From positions 315,670 to 379,669 of the forward strand of contig CAWFOP010000010.1 of NCBI GenBank assembly GCA_963817465.1: DNA of 64,000 nt, written 5' to 3'. The position numbers and the translations under genes were made by a program. The notes under the pieces were generated by a model that worked only from the letters and a program-made list of their open reading frames with translations, searched no databases and had not been told where the DNA came from. This DNA is from CAMPKL01 sp963817465 (GTDB lineage Bacteria; Acidobacteriota; Terriglobia; Bryobacterales; UBA6623). Shown here piece by piece: positions 53,770 to 62,837 of this stretch. Positions within the stretch are counted from its first letter, which is position 1, and every line of letters begins with the position of its first letter.

Positions 53770-54011
53770 TCACGCTGAGGACTTGGCGATCGATCGGTCA
53801 TCCTGCTTGCCGACTGGGTGTTGTTCCAGCCAAGCCTGGAATTCCTTGTCGCGGGCGAAGGCGTAGCGCAAGAGCTGCTCGACGACGTGTGTTGGCTGCT
53901 GCTGTTCAGGAACTTGCAGTACGCGCGGAGCATCTCGACGACATTCGGGTCGACACGAGCGCTGAGTTGGACCTTCTTGGCAGGTTGGGCCTCAGGGTCG
54001 ATAACGGGCAT
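53770..54011 (-). pseudogene. Small ribbon-helix-helix-like protein, one frameshift
   Basis: ATG 54011 follows AAGGAGGACAAAG. Read across one shift near 53890: MPVIDPEAQPAKKVQLSARV, DPNVVEMLRAYCKFLNSS, then HVVEQLLRYAFARDKEFQAW and LEQHPVGKQ. The KKVQLSARVDPNVVEMLRAY block resembles RHH strand-helix architecture of mobilisation or partition regulators. About 80 residues when repaired. Confidence 0.5.
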
Positions 54012-54146
54012 CTTTGTCCTCCTTGGGAAGTGATGATGCTGCTAGCTGCATGCACGGAGCATGCACAGGCTGCTAGCAGTTCGGATGCAATGAACGTTGA
54101 CCGAAACGCTGCTCCAAAGTCGGTCAGTCGACCCCTCATGGCGCAG

Positions 54147-54245
54147 GGTGGGCGGGAGTGACCCGCGGCTCGTAGAACGAGGCGTTAGCGATTTGGGCGG
54201 CGAAGCAGCCCAAATTGCGGGGTCGCTCCCGCCCTTTCCTGGACC
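54147..54245. repeat. Palindromic element, second copy
   Basis: GGGCGGGAGTGACCC pairs with GGGTCGCTCCCGCCC about 60 bp away, and GATTTGGGC with GCCCAAATTGC inside the loop. It is the inverted-orientation counterpart of 6076-6182, in the same position relative to the replication-relaxation partner gene. Confidence 0.6.
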
Positions 54246-54417
54246 TCGGTCCGCCCTTGGCGGGCCGGGCTTCCGTGGTTAAGAACAAGTCGCTCAATGG
54301 GTTGCGGTTTGAGGCAGCGGAGCACCGAAACGGCGTTTTGGTGAAAACCACTTGGATTTGACCAGTGTCGTGAAATCGGGGCGATCCAGGACGAAGTAAC
54401 CCCGTTGCATACGCCAT

Positions 54418-55399
54418 TTAGCCGGACAGGAAGCTGTAGTCGGCGTCAACGAAAAGGATCTCGAAGGCTGGCGGACGTTTCAATTCAGACTGGTCGGGCG
54501 GGATGGATTCGTAGATCAACCGGTCCCCGATGAGCAGCCATTCGTCGTACAGGGACTCGAACGATTCCCTCCCGAGACGCCATTGTAGGGTCTCGACGAG
54601 GTGCCTTTCGTTATCCCTCAAGCTCCATTGAGCGCCGGTTTCAACCGCCTGCTTCGCGCGAAATGCGTTCTGGAGCTGATGCCGAAGGGGGCGTTTGGGG
54701 TCGCTGGCCTTCGGGAAGGAGCGGTCGGCGAGGGCTCGAAACTCTCTTTCGGCCAGGACGGGATTCCACTTCCGATCCGTCACGTAGACCAGCCTGACAG
54801 CCTGTAAGCATTCCCAGATGTAGCGGTGCCGCCGGAAGAACGAGCGGAACCGCCGGGCGCCGAAAGCCTTCGCTTCTGATATAGCAGAACGACACGACAG
54901 AGGAGTAGGTGATGTTCTCAGGGCCGACCAGGACCGGCCAGCGGTCGATGAACCGGTCGTTCTTGAGCATCAGAAACGCCCGCGGAACGCTACTCAGATC
55001 TTCGAAGTACTGGATCTTGTCAGCATCGGCAGCGAGCAGCCGGCCGCCTCGACTAGCAAGCAAGTAGTCGAGTGTGAGCAGCCGCAAGCGGATCGCGGAC
55101 TTCGGCCGCCGTCGTCGATTGCGGCTTTGGTCGGCTCCGATGAGGCGGTAGAACCCGCGCGACGAGAGGTGGAACAACTCGATTCCACGCGGCCCGACAG
55201 AGACGCTAACGTGGCCGTGGGCGACCACTTTGCCGATCAGCTTCGTCTCGGCGCGGGTGCGCTGCGCGCCTCGAAAGGTTCGATAGTGTCGTCGGAAGAA
55301 GTAGCCGCCGGCATCGGCGGCAAGGCAGAGGAACACGGCTTCGTCTTCGGAGTAGCCGTTCCGGCAGAGGAACGTCGTGCGATCGTCTCTCGCGATCAC
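54418..55399 (-). pseudogene. Replication-relaxation partner homologue, one frameshift
   Basis: GTG 55399 overlaps the stop of the upstream gene exactly as in the copy at 4927. The two frames join near 54860 within the FFRRHRYIWECL region. Matching blocks: FLCLAADAGGYFFRRHYR, RNRRRRPKSAIRLRLLTLDYLLA, YVTDRKWNPVLAEREFRALA, LYDEWLLIGDRLIYESIPPDQSELKRPP. Family function unknown. Confidence 0.7.
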
Positions 55400-56325
55400 A
55401 AGCTCAAGATCTGGGCGGTCAAGCCGCGCTCCTCGCGTACGGCGGAACCGCCGCTCGACGAGTCCCTGCCGAGCGAGTAGAGCGTGAAACCGGCCGCGGC
55501 CTTGACGGCGATTTGGCTCTTCTTGTAGTGATCCGTCGTCAGCTCCACGTCGACCCGGCCGCTCCCGCCGCGAGCGTCCTCGTACTCGATTCGGAGATCC
55601 GGGAATTGAATGTGGCCACGGATTACCGGCAGCCGGTTGGCTGCGACAACGACCTCTTGCTGTTCGCGATAGGCCTCAGCGTCGTCGGGGTCCTGCTTGG
55701 CAAGGCGGGCATAGACGTCCCGCTTGAGCTCGAAGTCCAGGACGACTCGTTTCACCGTTCCGCCGTTCTGCTGGATCTTGCTCGCCTCGGCCTGGAACAT
55801 CCGATAGAGAGCGGCGTCGTGCTCAAGCTCGGTGGTCTTGACGAAGCCGTCGTAGTAGCGTTGTTTGGAATCGGCTGAGTCGAGCGTCTCGGCGACTTCG
55901 CGGCCTCGATCGGTCAAGGCGAGAACGCCGATGTAGTCGCCATCTCCGACGGCGATGCGACGCCGCTCGATCAGGCCTTGGTCTCGAAGTGAGCGGATGT
56001 CCTCGCGCATTCGGGTCGCATCGTCGGCGTAGCCGAAGCGCTGGAGGTCGGTCTCGTCGACGACGCGGAAGCGGCCGATGCTCTGGAGCGTGTCGACCTC
56101 GGTCTCCCTCAAGCGATACTCCGAGCCGCGCAGGCTGACCGTATCGCGCACGTCGCGGTCAGGCAGCTCGCGGTCAACAGGGATTGCCTCGCGGTCCAGT
56201 CGCCAGACCTCAACCTGTTTCGGCAGAGGCTTTTCGACGGTCCGAGTGCGCTCCTCTTTCCTGTGGTCCCATCGGGACGGCGTTCGCCGCCCGTCGTCGA
56301 TCTCGATGTCTAGGCCTCTGCTCAT
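55396..56325 (-). CDS. Replication-relaxation family protein, element 2
   Basis: 309 residues from ATG 56325 (AGGGGAG upstream). It aligns along its full length with the protein at 4001-4930 (same N-terminus MSRGLDI and C-terminus LTAQILSL), with differences mostly in the charged N-terminal third and in the region after DVYA. It is transcribed toward the interior of element 2, opposite to the copy in element 1, making about 2.2 kb of inverted repeat with 4001-6250. Confidence 0.8.
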   Translation of the reverse strand: MSRGLDIEIDDGRRTPSRWDHRKEERTRTVEKPLPKQVEVWRLDREAIPVDRELPDRDVRDTVSLRGSEYRLRETEVDTLQSIGRFRVVDETDLQRFGYADDATRMREDIRSLRDQGLIERRRIAVGDGDYIGVLALTDRGREVAETLDSADSKQRYYDGFVKTTELEHDAALYRMFQAEASKIQQNGGTVKRVVLDFELKRDVYARLAKQDPDDAEAYREQQEVVVAANRLPVIRGHIQFPDLRIEYEDARGGSGRVDVELTTDHYKKSQIAVKAAAGFTLYSLGRDSSSGGSAVREERGLTAQILSL

Positions 56326-56433
56326 GGCTCCCCTGAAAGGAGTTCCCACAGAGGAGCAAGCTCAATCGGCTAAATCGGCATGGAGTAAGAGGCGCTTAGG
56401 AAGGGGGAAAGCAGAAGCTTCGAGGAGTGCCGC

Positions 56434-56455
56434 GCACTCCATTCGCACTCCATTA
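56434..56455 (+). repeat. Arm-type direct repeat at right end of element 2
   Basis: GCACTCCATTCGCACTCCATTA carries CACTCCATT twice and matches the ACACTCC pair at 17964-17983. It lies about 100 bp inside the attachment repeat, the same spacing as the right arm site of element 1. Confidence 0.5.
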
Positions 56456-56557
56456 AGAAAGGGCTATTGTAAATCCTTGAAACTAGGTGTCGTTGAGTGG
56501 CCAAGATTCAACACCATAGACGCACAAGTTCCTTATTTACAATCTGGGACCGTTTTT

Positions 56558-56607
56558 CCAAGCTGAATGTCGCGGGTTCGATCCCCGTCTCCCGCTCCAT
56601 GTTTTCA
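56558..56607 (+). repeat. Attachment repeat: attR of element 2 / attL of element 3
   Basis: 50 bp identical to the tRNA-Gly 3' end (from CCAAGCTGAATG through TGTTTTCA). It is slightly shorter than the 57-bp match between the first two copies and differs downstream (ATAG for GCAA). Confidence 0.88.
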
Positions 56608-56637
56608 ATAGCTTAGGATCATCAAAGAACTCGCTCC

Positions 56638-56654
56638 TTACTCCGATTACTCCG
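56638..56654 (+). repeat. Arm-type direct repeat of element 3
   Basis: TTACTCCGATTACTCCG: TTACTCCG twice with one base between, in the same place (30-50 bp from the att repeat) as the arm pairs of elements 1 and 2, with its own motif. It overlaps the end of the integrase gene. Confidence 0.45.
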
Positions 56655-57799
56655 TTTTCTCCGGCGGTTCCGAGTTTGCCGTCGATTGCGAAGCGTCGAG
56701 CACGGAGGATTCGAGCCTCGTTACGGCTTCGATCTTCTGCTGAAGATCGCTCACCGAGTACACTTCCAAGCTCACCCCCAGACCGTGCCCGCGCTGGTCT
56801 GCGGCGACCTTGTCGTCGATGTTGGCCTTCCGCGAAAGGCTTGCATTCGTCCTATCGCATCACCTGAAAGCTCGCCCAGTCGAGTCCGACCGTTGTGAAT
56901 CGGGGAAGCATGTTGCGCCTCCAGACGTTCTCCCGCGTGAGCGGCGTGCCGCGCTCGGAGGGGAACAGGAATGCTCCGGGCTCCGACTCGACGAATCGCT
57001 CCATCCAAAGTCGAAGGTTGTCGGCTGTGCCGGGCGGCAGCGCGATCGTACGCGCTGTGCGCTTGCCCTTCCGGCCTTTGGGGCTGTCGAGCTTGCCTCG
57101 ATAGACGCGCTGCTCAACGTGCACGATGCTCTCCTGCACGTCGCCGACCCGGACGGCGAGGATCTCCCCCGGCCGCATCCCGGCGAACACCGCCATGCGG
57201 AACATCAGCCGTTCTCTTAGCGGCAGAACACCCAGGGCGAGCTGAATCTCCTGTCCGGACATGACGAGTCGCGGCTTCTCCGGCCGACACGCCGGAGTAA
57301 ACAGCCCAGGACTTGGATTGACCGTGACCGCTCCGTCGCTGAGAGCCATGCGAAAGATCGCGCTCAGGTACCAGCGCAGGTGTGCAACCACGCTGGCCGA
57401 ATGGGTTTTCGCCTTGTCGTCGAGCAACAACTGCAAGTCTTCCCGTCCGATCTCGGAGAGCCTTCGATCTCCGAGGGGCGGGAGTAGATGACGCCGAATC
57501 GTGTGTTCGGAAGTCGTGCGGGTCGACTCCTTCCACTTCCGGCGATGAACGGGCAGGAAGACGTCTTCCACGTACTCGCTGAACGAGTAGCGCGGCGGAG
57601 CCGCCTGCCCGGAGCTTTGGTTGAGGGGTCGGAGGATCGACGCCATCATGGCGTCGGCCTGGCTTTTTGATATCTCGGAACACTTTCCTAGCACCTTCGA
57701 TCGGCGGCGTCCGTCCTCCCACCACTGCGCCAGCCAGACCTTGCGGTGACCGTGCTGACGAGGGCGAACGCTGCCCTTCAAGAATCGCTTACGACGCAT
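56647..57799 (-). pseudogene. Tyrosine recombinase of element 3, one frameshift
   Basis: ATG 57799 follows AAGGAGG. Same architecture as the other two: MRRKRFLKGS, YVEDVFLPVHRRKWKESTRTT, FAGMRPGEILAVR (Arg), FQVMR (box II). The frame breaks at 56856 with a TAG; the shifted frame restores ANIDDKVAADQRGHGLGVSLEVYSV with the His and Tyr, ending EPPEKTE. One indel inactivates an otherwise complete gene. Confidence 0.88.
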
Positions 57800-57853
57800 C
57801 AAACCTCCTTGGGGTTCTGCGTCCAAAGCGACTGATTCCGGCCTGCGCATAGG

Positions 57854-58051
57854 CTAGCACCGGACCTTGTTCTCTTCCATCCAACGATCGAGCCACTCGC
57901 GGCGCACGAGCTTGCGGCGGCCGACGGCGATGTGAGCGAGGCGGGGGACTCCGCGCACTCTGCCGTTGACGACGTTCGAGACGTGCGCTTTCGAGCAGCG
58001 CAACTCGTCCGCGACCTCCTCCAAGGTGAGCAGTCTCTTCTGTGGTTCCAT
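57854..58051 (-). CDS. Excisionase-like HTH protein of element 3
   Basis: 65 residues: LLTLEEVADELRCSKAHVSNVVNGRVRG followed by the wing HIAVGRRKLVRREWLDRWMEEN. It has its own stop before the integrase, unlike the copy in element 1. AGGAACG lies upstream of ATG 58051. Probably controls excision or integrase expression. Confidence 0.82.
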   Translation of the reverse strand: MEPQKRLLTLEEVADELRCSKAHVSNVVNGRVRGVPRLAHIAVGRRKLVRREWLDRWMEENKVRC

Positions 58052-58188
58052 TCGCGTTCCTCCGGTGGCCGGCGTCCCTGAACTGGAGTCGCGGGGGTTA
58101 GAGAATCTCAGGCCGTTTGAGTTCAAGGGGTTCAGACGACTCTTCGCTCTATGCGCGGCGGAAGCTTCGCCACAGAGAGGCAGAGCGG

Positions 58189-58950
58189 GTGAGCCGAGGT
58201 CTGGACCGAGACGACGACGGGCGCGACTACTACAGTGAGCGGGTCCGACAGGCTCGGCAAGCGGCCGAAGACGTTCGCCGACAGCTCGAACGAGAGACGC
58301 CCGAGGAGAAGCAGGAATCTCGCGAGCCGGACTTCGAGATCCATCGGCTTCCATCGCGGACGCCCGCAACGGAGCGAGAGCTGGATCAACGCTCCGGCTT
58401 TGAGCGTCGGCGGGAAGTCGAGTACCGAGATCGCTCGTATCGACTGCGGGATTCCGAGATTCGCACCTTGACCGAGGTCGGTCGGTTCCGAACCGTAGAC
58501 GAGGCTGACCTCCGGAACCACGAATACAACGGCGACCGGCGCCGCGCGAGCGCCGACCTACGATCGCTGCGAGACCAAGGACTGGTCGAGACCCACCGAA
58601 TCCGCACGGCCAATGGCGGCCGGCTTGATGTCGTCGTGCTCTCCGAGGACGGCCGAGATCTCGCAAACCGTTTCGATCAAGCGCCCGAACAGCGGCACTA
58701 TTCAGGGCTCGTCAAGCCGAGGGAAGTCGAACATGACGCCGCAATCTATCGCATGTTTCGGGCGGAGGCGGAGCGGATTCGCGCCGACGGCGGCGAGGTC
58801 ACCCGAGTCGTTCTCGACCACGAACTGAAGGCGAAGGTGTTCGGCGCTCTAGAGAGAAGGCGTCAAGGGGCCCCAGACAGGGAAGACTTCGAGCAGTTTC
58901 ACGCAGGTTGTGGACGTAGTGGCCGGGGAGCACGGCGATCCAGGAGTTGA
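58189..58950 (+). pseudogene. Truncated replication-relaxation family protein, element 3
   Basis: GTG 58189 with GAGAGG 8 nt upstream; the N-terminus VSRGLDRDDDGRD aligns with MSRGLDIERDD of the other copies. The winged-helix part is kept (DSEIRTLTEVGRFRTVDEADLRNHEYNGDRRRASADLRSLRDQGLVE) and REVEHDAAIYRMFRAEAERIRADGG. Homology ends after LKAKVFGALE at about 58860, where an inverted VirB4 fragment begins, so the C-terminal domain is lost. Confidence 0.72.
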
Positions 58951-58965
58951 TGAGGTTGTAGCGTT
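58863..58965 (-). pseudogene. Inverted internal fragment of a VirB4/TrbE-like ATPase
   Basis: The minus strand reads RYNLINSWIAVLPGHYVHNL, matching the N-A-W-x-A-V-L-P-G-H segment that lies upstream of the Walker A in VirB4-like proteins. It sits head-to-head against the plus-strand VirB4 C-terminus that begins just after it, so about 100 bp of the gene has been inverted. Confidence 0.5.
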
Positions 58966-59901
58966 CCTGCCCGGCTCTTCGCCGGCTCGTACCTGCCGAT
59001 CGGCGTCGAGCGCCAGGCCTTCACGATCAACCCGTTCTGCCTGCCGCCCACACCTGACAACCTCCAGTTCCTCTTCTCGTTCGTTGCCGTGTTCATCCAG
59101 CCCGGCGGCTATCGGATGACCCATGCGGACGAGAAGGACCTCTTCCAGCAGATCGAGAGCCTCTACGAGGTCGCTCCCGAACAGCGCCGCCTCTTCACGC
59201 TGGCCAACATCGTCAACCGGAACCTCCGCGAACGCCTACAGCGTTGGGTCCAAGGCGGCCAGTACGCCGCGCGGTTCGACAATGTCGAGGACAACCTAAC
59301 GCTCTCGAGCTTCCAAGCCTTCGAGTTCGAGGGCCTCGACCAGTACCCGCAGGTCCTGGAGCCGCTGCTCTTCTACATCCTGCATCGCGTCGGTTCGGCG
59401 ATCCACGATCCAGAGCACTCTACGCGCTTCAAGCTCTTCGTCATGGACGAGGCTTGGCGCTTCCTCCGCGATCCGGCCATCAAGCTATACATCACCGAGG
59501 CGCTCAAGACCTGGCGCAAGCGCAACGCCGCCATGGTCCTCGTCACGCAGTCGAGCGACGACATCGCCCGCGGCGACATGATGCACGTCGTCGCCGAGAG
59601 CTGCCCGACCAAGATATTCCTGTCCAACCCAGGAATGGACCGCGAGCTCTATCGCGAGCTGTTCCATCTCAACGAGACCGAGACCCGGCTCATCGAGGCG
59701 CTGCCGCCCAAGCGCCAGATCCTCGTCAAGCGCCCGGACGCCGCCAAGGTCCTCAACCTCGACGTCGACCCGGTCGGCTACTGGCTCTACACCAACGATC
59801 CCTTCGACAACCAACGCCGCCGCGAGGCCCTCCAACAGTTCGGCTTTGAGGAAGGTCTCCGGCGGCTGGCCCAGCAACACGCCACCAGGAGCACCCCATG
59901 A
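58954..59901 (+). pseudogene. VirB4/TrbE-like conjugation ATPase, N-terminus missing
   Basis: Open from 58954. Visible: GSYLPIGVERQAFTINPFCLPPTPDNLQFLFSF, then the second ATPase half with Walker B KLFVMDEAWRFL, TWRKRNAAMVLVTQSSDDI and a C-terminal FLSNPGMDRELYRELFHLN. The Walker A portion and all upstream domains are absent. A type IV secretion gene in element 3 shows it was once conjugative. It overlaps the VirB9-like start (ATGA). Confidence 0.78.
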
Positions 59902-60140
59902 ATCGACCGCTGCCCCGCTTCGCACTCTGCCTCTTTCTCTGTGGTTCCTTGGTCGCGCTTTCCGGCCAGGAGCCCGCCGAGCCCCCGGCCGCATTGGCGA
60001 CCCCGCACTCCCGTGTCAAGTACGCCGAGCGCGACGTCGTACCCGTCAACGCTAAGATCCGCTACACCACGCTGATCATCCTGCCCGAGGACGAGCGCAT
60101 TCTCGATTTCACCTGCGGCGACAAAGCATTCAAGCTCCTG
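59898..60140 (+). pseudogene. VirB9/TrbG-like protein, N-terminal fragment
   Basis: Signal peptide MNRPLPRFALCLFLCGSLVA, then the VirB9 opening KIRYTTLIILPEDERILDFTCGDK. Sense ends at about 60140, 36 bp before the left end of the IS1182-family element; the rest of the frame is unrelated. VirB9 forms the outer ring of type IV secretion channels. Confidence 0.6.
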
Positions 60141-60175
60141 CTGCGCGCGTGCGGGCGAAGACTCGGCCGAGTTAC

Positions 60176-61873
60176 GGCACCGGAAGCTGTGAAGCTTTCC
60201 GGCGACGAGAGGCGCAGGCGGCCTTGGCGTTTCCGAACTCGCCCAGCGATCGGCTGCGGCAGGCTCGCCGGGGCGGCTAAAGGTCATTCCGCGAATGCGG
60301 TTCCCCGCCGCTTTCCGGCCTCTTTCTTCCGTTTTCCTACGCCGGTGCAAGCCTAAACATCCGCTGCAAGTTGAACGTCAGCGCCGCCCAAATCGCCTCC
60401 GATTGCACCCGCTCGAGCCCCCTCGTCGCGAACCTCCTCAGCTTCAATTTCGTCTTAATCCAGGCGTTGGGAAACTCCGCCAGCGGCGCCCTTTTCTTGT
60501 AAATTGCCAGCGCTTCCGGCTGCGCCATCTTCGCATCAAATGCTTCGATCGCCGGAGCGTAACTCGTGAACGACACCGAGCGCCCGCCGTTTGCCAAGTT
60601 CAGCTTCGGACAGCACAGCGCCCGCGCCGGACATGGCCCGCAATCCTCGGACGAAGCTTGGTAGACGTACGACTGCTTGCCCGTTTCGCGCCGCGTTTGA
60701 CGGTAAGGCAGGCGTTTGCCCTCCGGGCAGATCAGTTCATTCGCCGTCTCGTCAAACTCGAAACATTCGCGCCGATAATCCTCATGCTGCTGCTTCGCGC
60801 GCCCTGTCACGCCCTCGTTGCGGCCCGTCCATGTCGAGTAATAATCGATCGAACGCTCGTGCATTTCCATCACCGACGCCAGGTTGGTATAAGCCCCATC
60901 GGCCAAGGTTTGCTGCGGATAATGGCCCTGACGTTCTTTCAAGCGGTCCATCGCCGGTGCGATCTGTTGGCCGTCTTGCGGGTCGTTGACGACCTCGATA
61001 TCGGCTATCAATCCGTGCGTGGAATCGGCCGTAATCTGCACGTTATACCCCGGCGCAACGCCGCCGTCGTGCATCCACATGAAGGCCGCCGACGGGTCTG
61101 AAGACGAGGCTTGCGGGTCCTTCTTCTTGTCGTCTTTCTTGGCCGCGCGCAGACGCTCGATCTCCTCGAGCGCTTCTTCGAGCCGCTGCTCGCGCTCGCG
61201 CGCCGCGCGCCGTCGGGCGGCCTGTTGACGCTGCGTCGTGTGCTCGTCGCGCTCGGCCCGCTCGAGTTCGTCGAGATGCTCGCGGGCTATTTTCAAGTGC
61301 GTTTCGATCTTGGCGCGTTTGCCAAAACTCTTCTTACCGGCGTCAGCGCGGATCTTCGTGCCGTCGACAGCGACGCGTTCGAGCGTGATCAGCCCCTTCA
61401 TCGTCAACATCGCCAGCACCTGCTCGAACAGCTCGCGCAGCGCCTCGCCGTAGCCGACGCGGAAGTCGGAAAGCGAGTGATGGTTGATGACGTTGAGGCC
61501 GGTGAGCCAGCGCAACCCGGGCTCATGATGCATCTGGCGTTCGAGCTCGCGGGCCGAATGCAGGCCGCGGGAGAAGGCGTAGATCCAGACGGCGACGAGC
61601 AGTTGCGGGGAGTGCGACGGCCGTCCGGCGACGCCCTCGACGGCGCGCACCTGCGTTTCAAAACGGGACAGATCGAGCTGTTCGACGACGCGCCAGATCT
61701 TGCGCGCGGGGTGATTGTCGTCGATCAGGCGGTCGACATCGAGAGGTTCGAGGCGGAGTTGGTTGCGGTCAACGGGGATGTAGCGGGGAGCGGGGGCGGA
61801 AGGTGCGTCTGACACCTCCTATTTTACTACACTGTAAAGTACTTTGTCAGATTATTTCACGGCTTCCGGAGCC
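60176..61873. mobile_element. IS1182-family insertion sequence
   Basis: About 1.70 kb. Imperfect terminal inverted repeats: GGCACCGGAAGCTGTGAA at 60176-60193 and, on the other strand, GGCTCCGGAAGCCGTGAA at 61856-61873 (16 of 18 match). No clear target duplication is visible outside the ends. It carries one full transposase gene on the minus strand. Confidence 0.75.
60337..61815 (-). CDS. IS1182-family transposase
   Basis: 492 residues, full length. N-terminal transposase domain (YIPVDRNQLRLEPLDVDRLIDDNHPARKIW; RQMHHEPGLRWLTGLNVINHHSLSDFR), DDE domain with the first Asp in LERVAVDGTKIRADAGK, a charged coiled-coil insertion (REQRLEEALEEIERLRAAKK), DGGVAPGYNVQI, DGAYTN, and a Cys-rich SEDCGPCPARALCCP region before the C-terminal NAWIKTKLKLRRFATRGL. 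No frameshift, so it may be active. Confidence 0.93.
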   Translation of the reverse strand: MSDAPSAPAPRYIPVDRNQLRLEPLDVDRLIDDNHPARKIWRVVEQLDLSRFETQVRAVEGVAGRPSHSPQLLVAVWIYAFSRGLHSARELERQMHHEPGLRWLTGLNVINHHSLSDFRVGYGEALRELFEQVLAMLTMKGLITLERVAVDGTKIRADAGKKSFGKRAKIETHLKIAREHLDELERAERDEHTTQRQQAARRRAAREREQRLEEALEEIERLRAAKKDDKKKDPQASSSDPSAAFMWMHDGGVAPGYNVQITADSTHGLIADIEVVNDPQDGQQIAPAMDRLKERQGHYPQQTLADGAYTNLASVMEMHERSIDYYSTWTGRNEGVTGRAKQQHEDYRRECFEFDETANELICPEGKRLPYRQTRRETGKQSYVYQASSEDCGPCPARALCCPKLNLANGGRSVSFTSYAPAIEAFDAKMAQPEALAIYKKRAPLAEFPNAWIKTKLKLRRFATRGLERVQSEAIWAALTFNLQRMFRLAPA

Positions 61874-61989
61874 CGAATTCGCGTATTTGGCGACTGTCTG
61901 CATTCGGATTCCGCGCCTGTGATCGCCGTGTCCAGTTCGCCGTAGAGTTGCTGAAGCCGCCCGCGACAAGACGAGCGGAAATCCGCAGC

Positions 61990-62230
61990 CTTCAGCGTCA
62001 GGGAGGGAATTTTTCTGTGTGGAAGGATCGACTCAAGGCAGCAATGTTCCGCCGTGGGCTGAATATTCATAAGCACACCGTCGAGCCGCGGGACGGGGAG
62101 AAAAGGGAGAAAAGGGCCGTCGACGTGAGAGGTCGCGCTCGACCAAGGGTAAGCGGTCGCTTCGCCGACCAGGCCGGCGCGCACCGGATTGAGGTCCATG
62201 TAAAGCAGCGCCGTTTGGAGCCGGTCCGTT
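61990..62230 (-). pseudogene. REP-associated tyrosine transposase remnant
   Basis: The minus strand contains ALLYMDLNPVRAGLVGEATA then YPWSSATSHV, the C-terminal signature of Y1/RAYT transposases. The N-terminal HUH and catalytic Tyr regions are absent. The remnant is fused on one side to a HYR-protein fragment and lies 117 bp from the IS1182 end. Confidence 0.65.
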
Positions 62231-62697
62231 TCTCCCTTTTCTCCCAGGGGACGGCGGTCAACTTCACGGCGCAGGGCTCGGATGTCTGCGATCCGTCGCC
62301 GCTGATCGAATGCCCCGGATCCGGCGACATCTTCGCGGTTGGCACGACGACGACCGCGAATTGCAGCATCACCGATCAGTCCGCCAATCAGGCCCAGTGC
62401 AGCTTCAACGTCAAAGTCTTGTCGCAGGCGGAACTGGTCCAAAGTCTCCTGGATCGCGTGGGCGCGATCGGCGCGGGGGGCGGCGTAAATCCCGGCGTGG
62501 TCGAGGGCCTGCGGGCGCGGCTCACAAACAGTCTACGCATGCTGCAAAGCGGCGGGCAGACGGCTACCTGCACTCAGCTCGATAGTTTCATCCGCAATGT
62601 GCGAAACGATGGCGCCCAGGGCCGGTTGACGCCGGCGCAGGCCGATTCCCTGGCGCTGTCCGCGATGAATCTGCGCGCCGCCTTGGCCTGCAACTAG
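62222..62697 (+). pseudogene. C-terminal fragment of a HYR-domain secreted protein
   Basis: The frame reads GTAVNFTAQGSDVCDPSP, ANCSITDQSANQAQCSFNVKV (the closing Cys-x-F-x-V of a HYR domain), then a helical C-terminal domain with LRARLTNSLRMLQSGGQTATCTQLDSFIRNV to ALACN, resembling FIMAH-type ends. Everything upstream was replaced by the transposase remnant. Confidence 0.65.
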
Positions 62698-62837
62698 CCG
62701 AGCCGGCGGGGACGGCCGCATGGTCCTGTCCGGGCGCCGGCGGCGATAAGGCCGCGCATGGCCGCTTCGAGGTAGGCGCACACTCGCGCCTTGGCTCGGC
62801 TTGATATGGCAAGATCACTTGCAGGGAGGGGACGAAG

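Noticed and set aside
53334..54161. A single 275-residue gene on the plus strand
   Set aside because: Only its first third is protein-like (secreted fragment in a shifted frame); the rest is antisense to the ribbon-helix-helix-like gene at 53770-54011.
61852..62442. A single 196-residue gene on the minus strand
   Set aside because: Only the middle (YMDLNPVRAGLV region) is a transposase remnant; the start is antisense to the HYR fragment and the end lies in the IS terminus.
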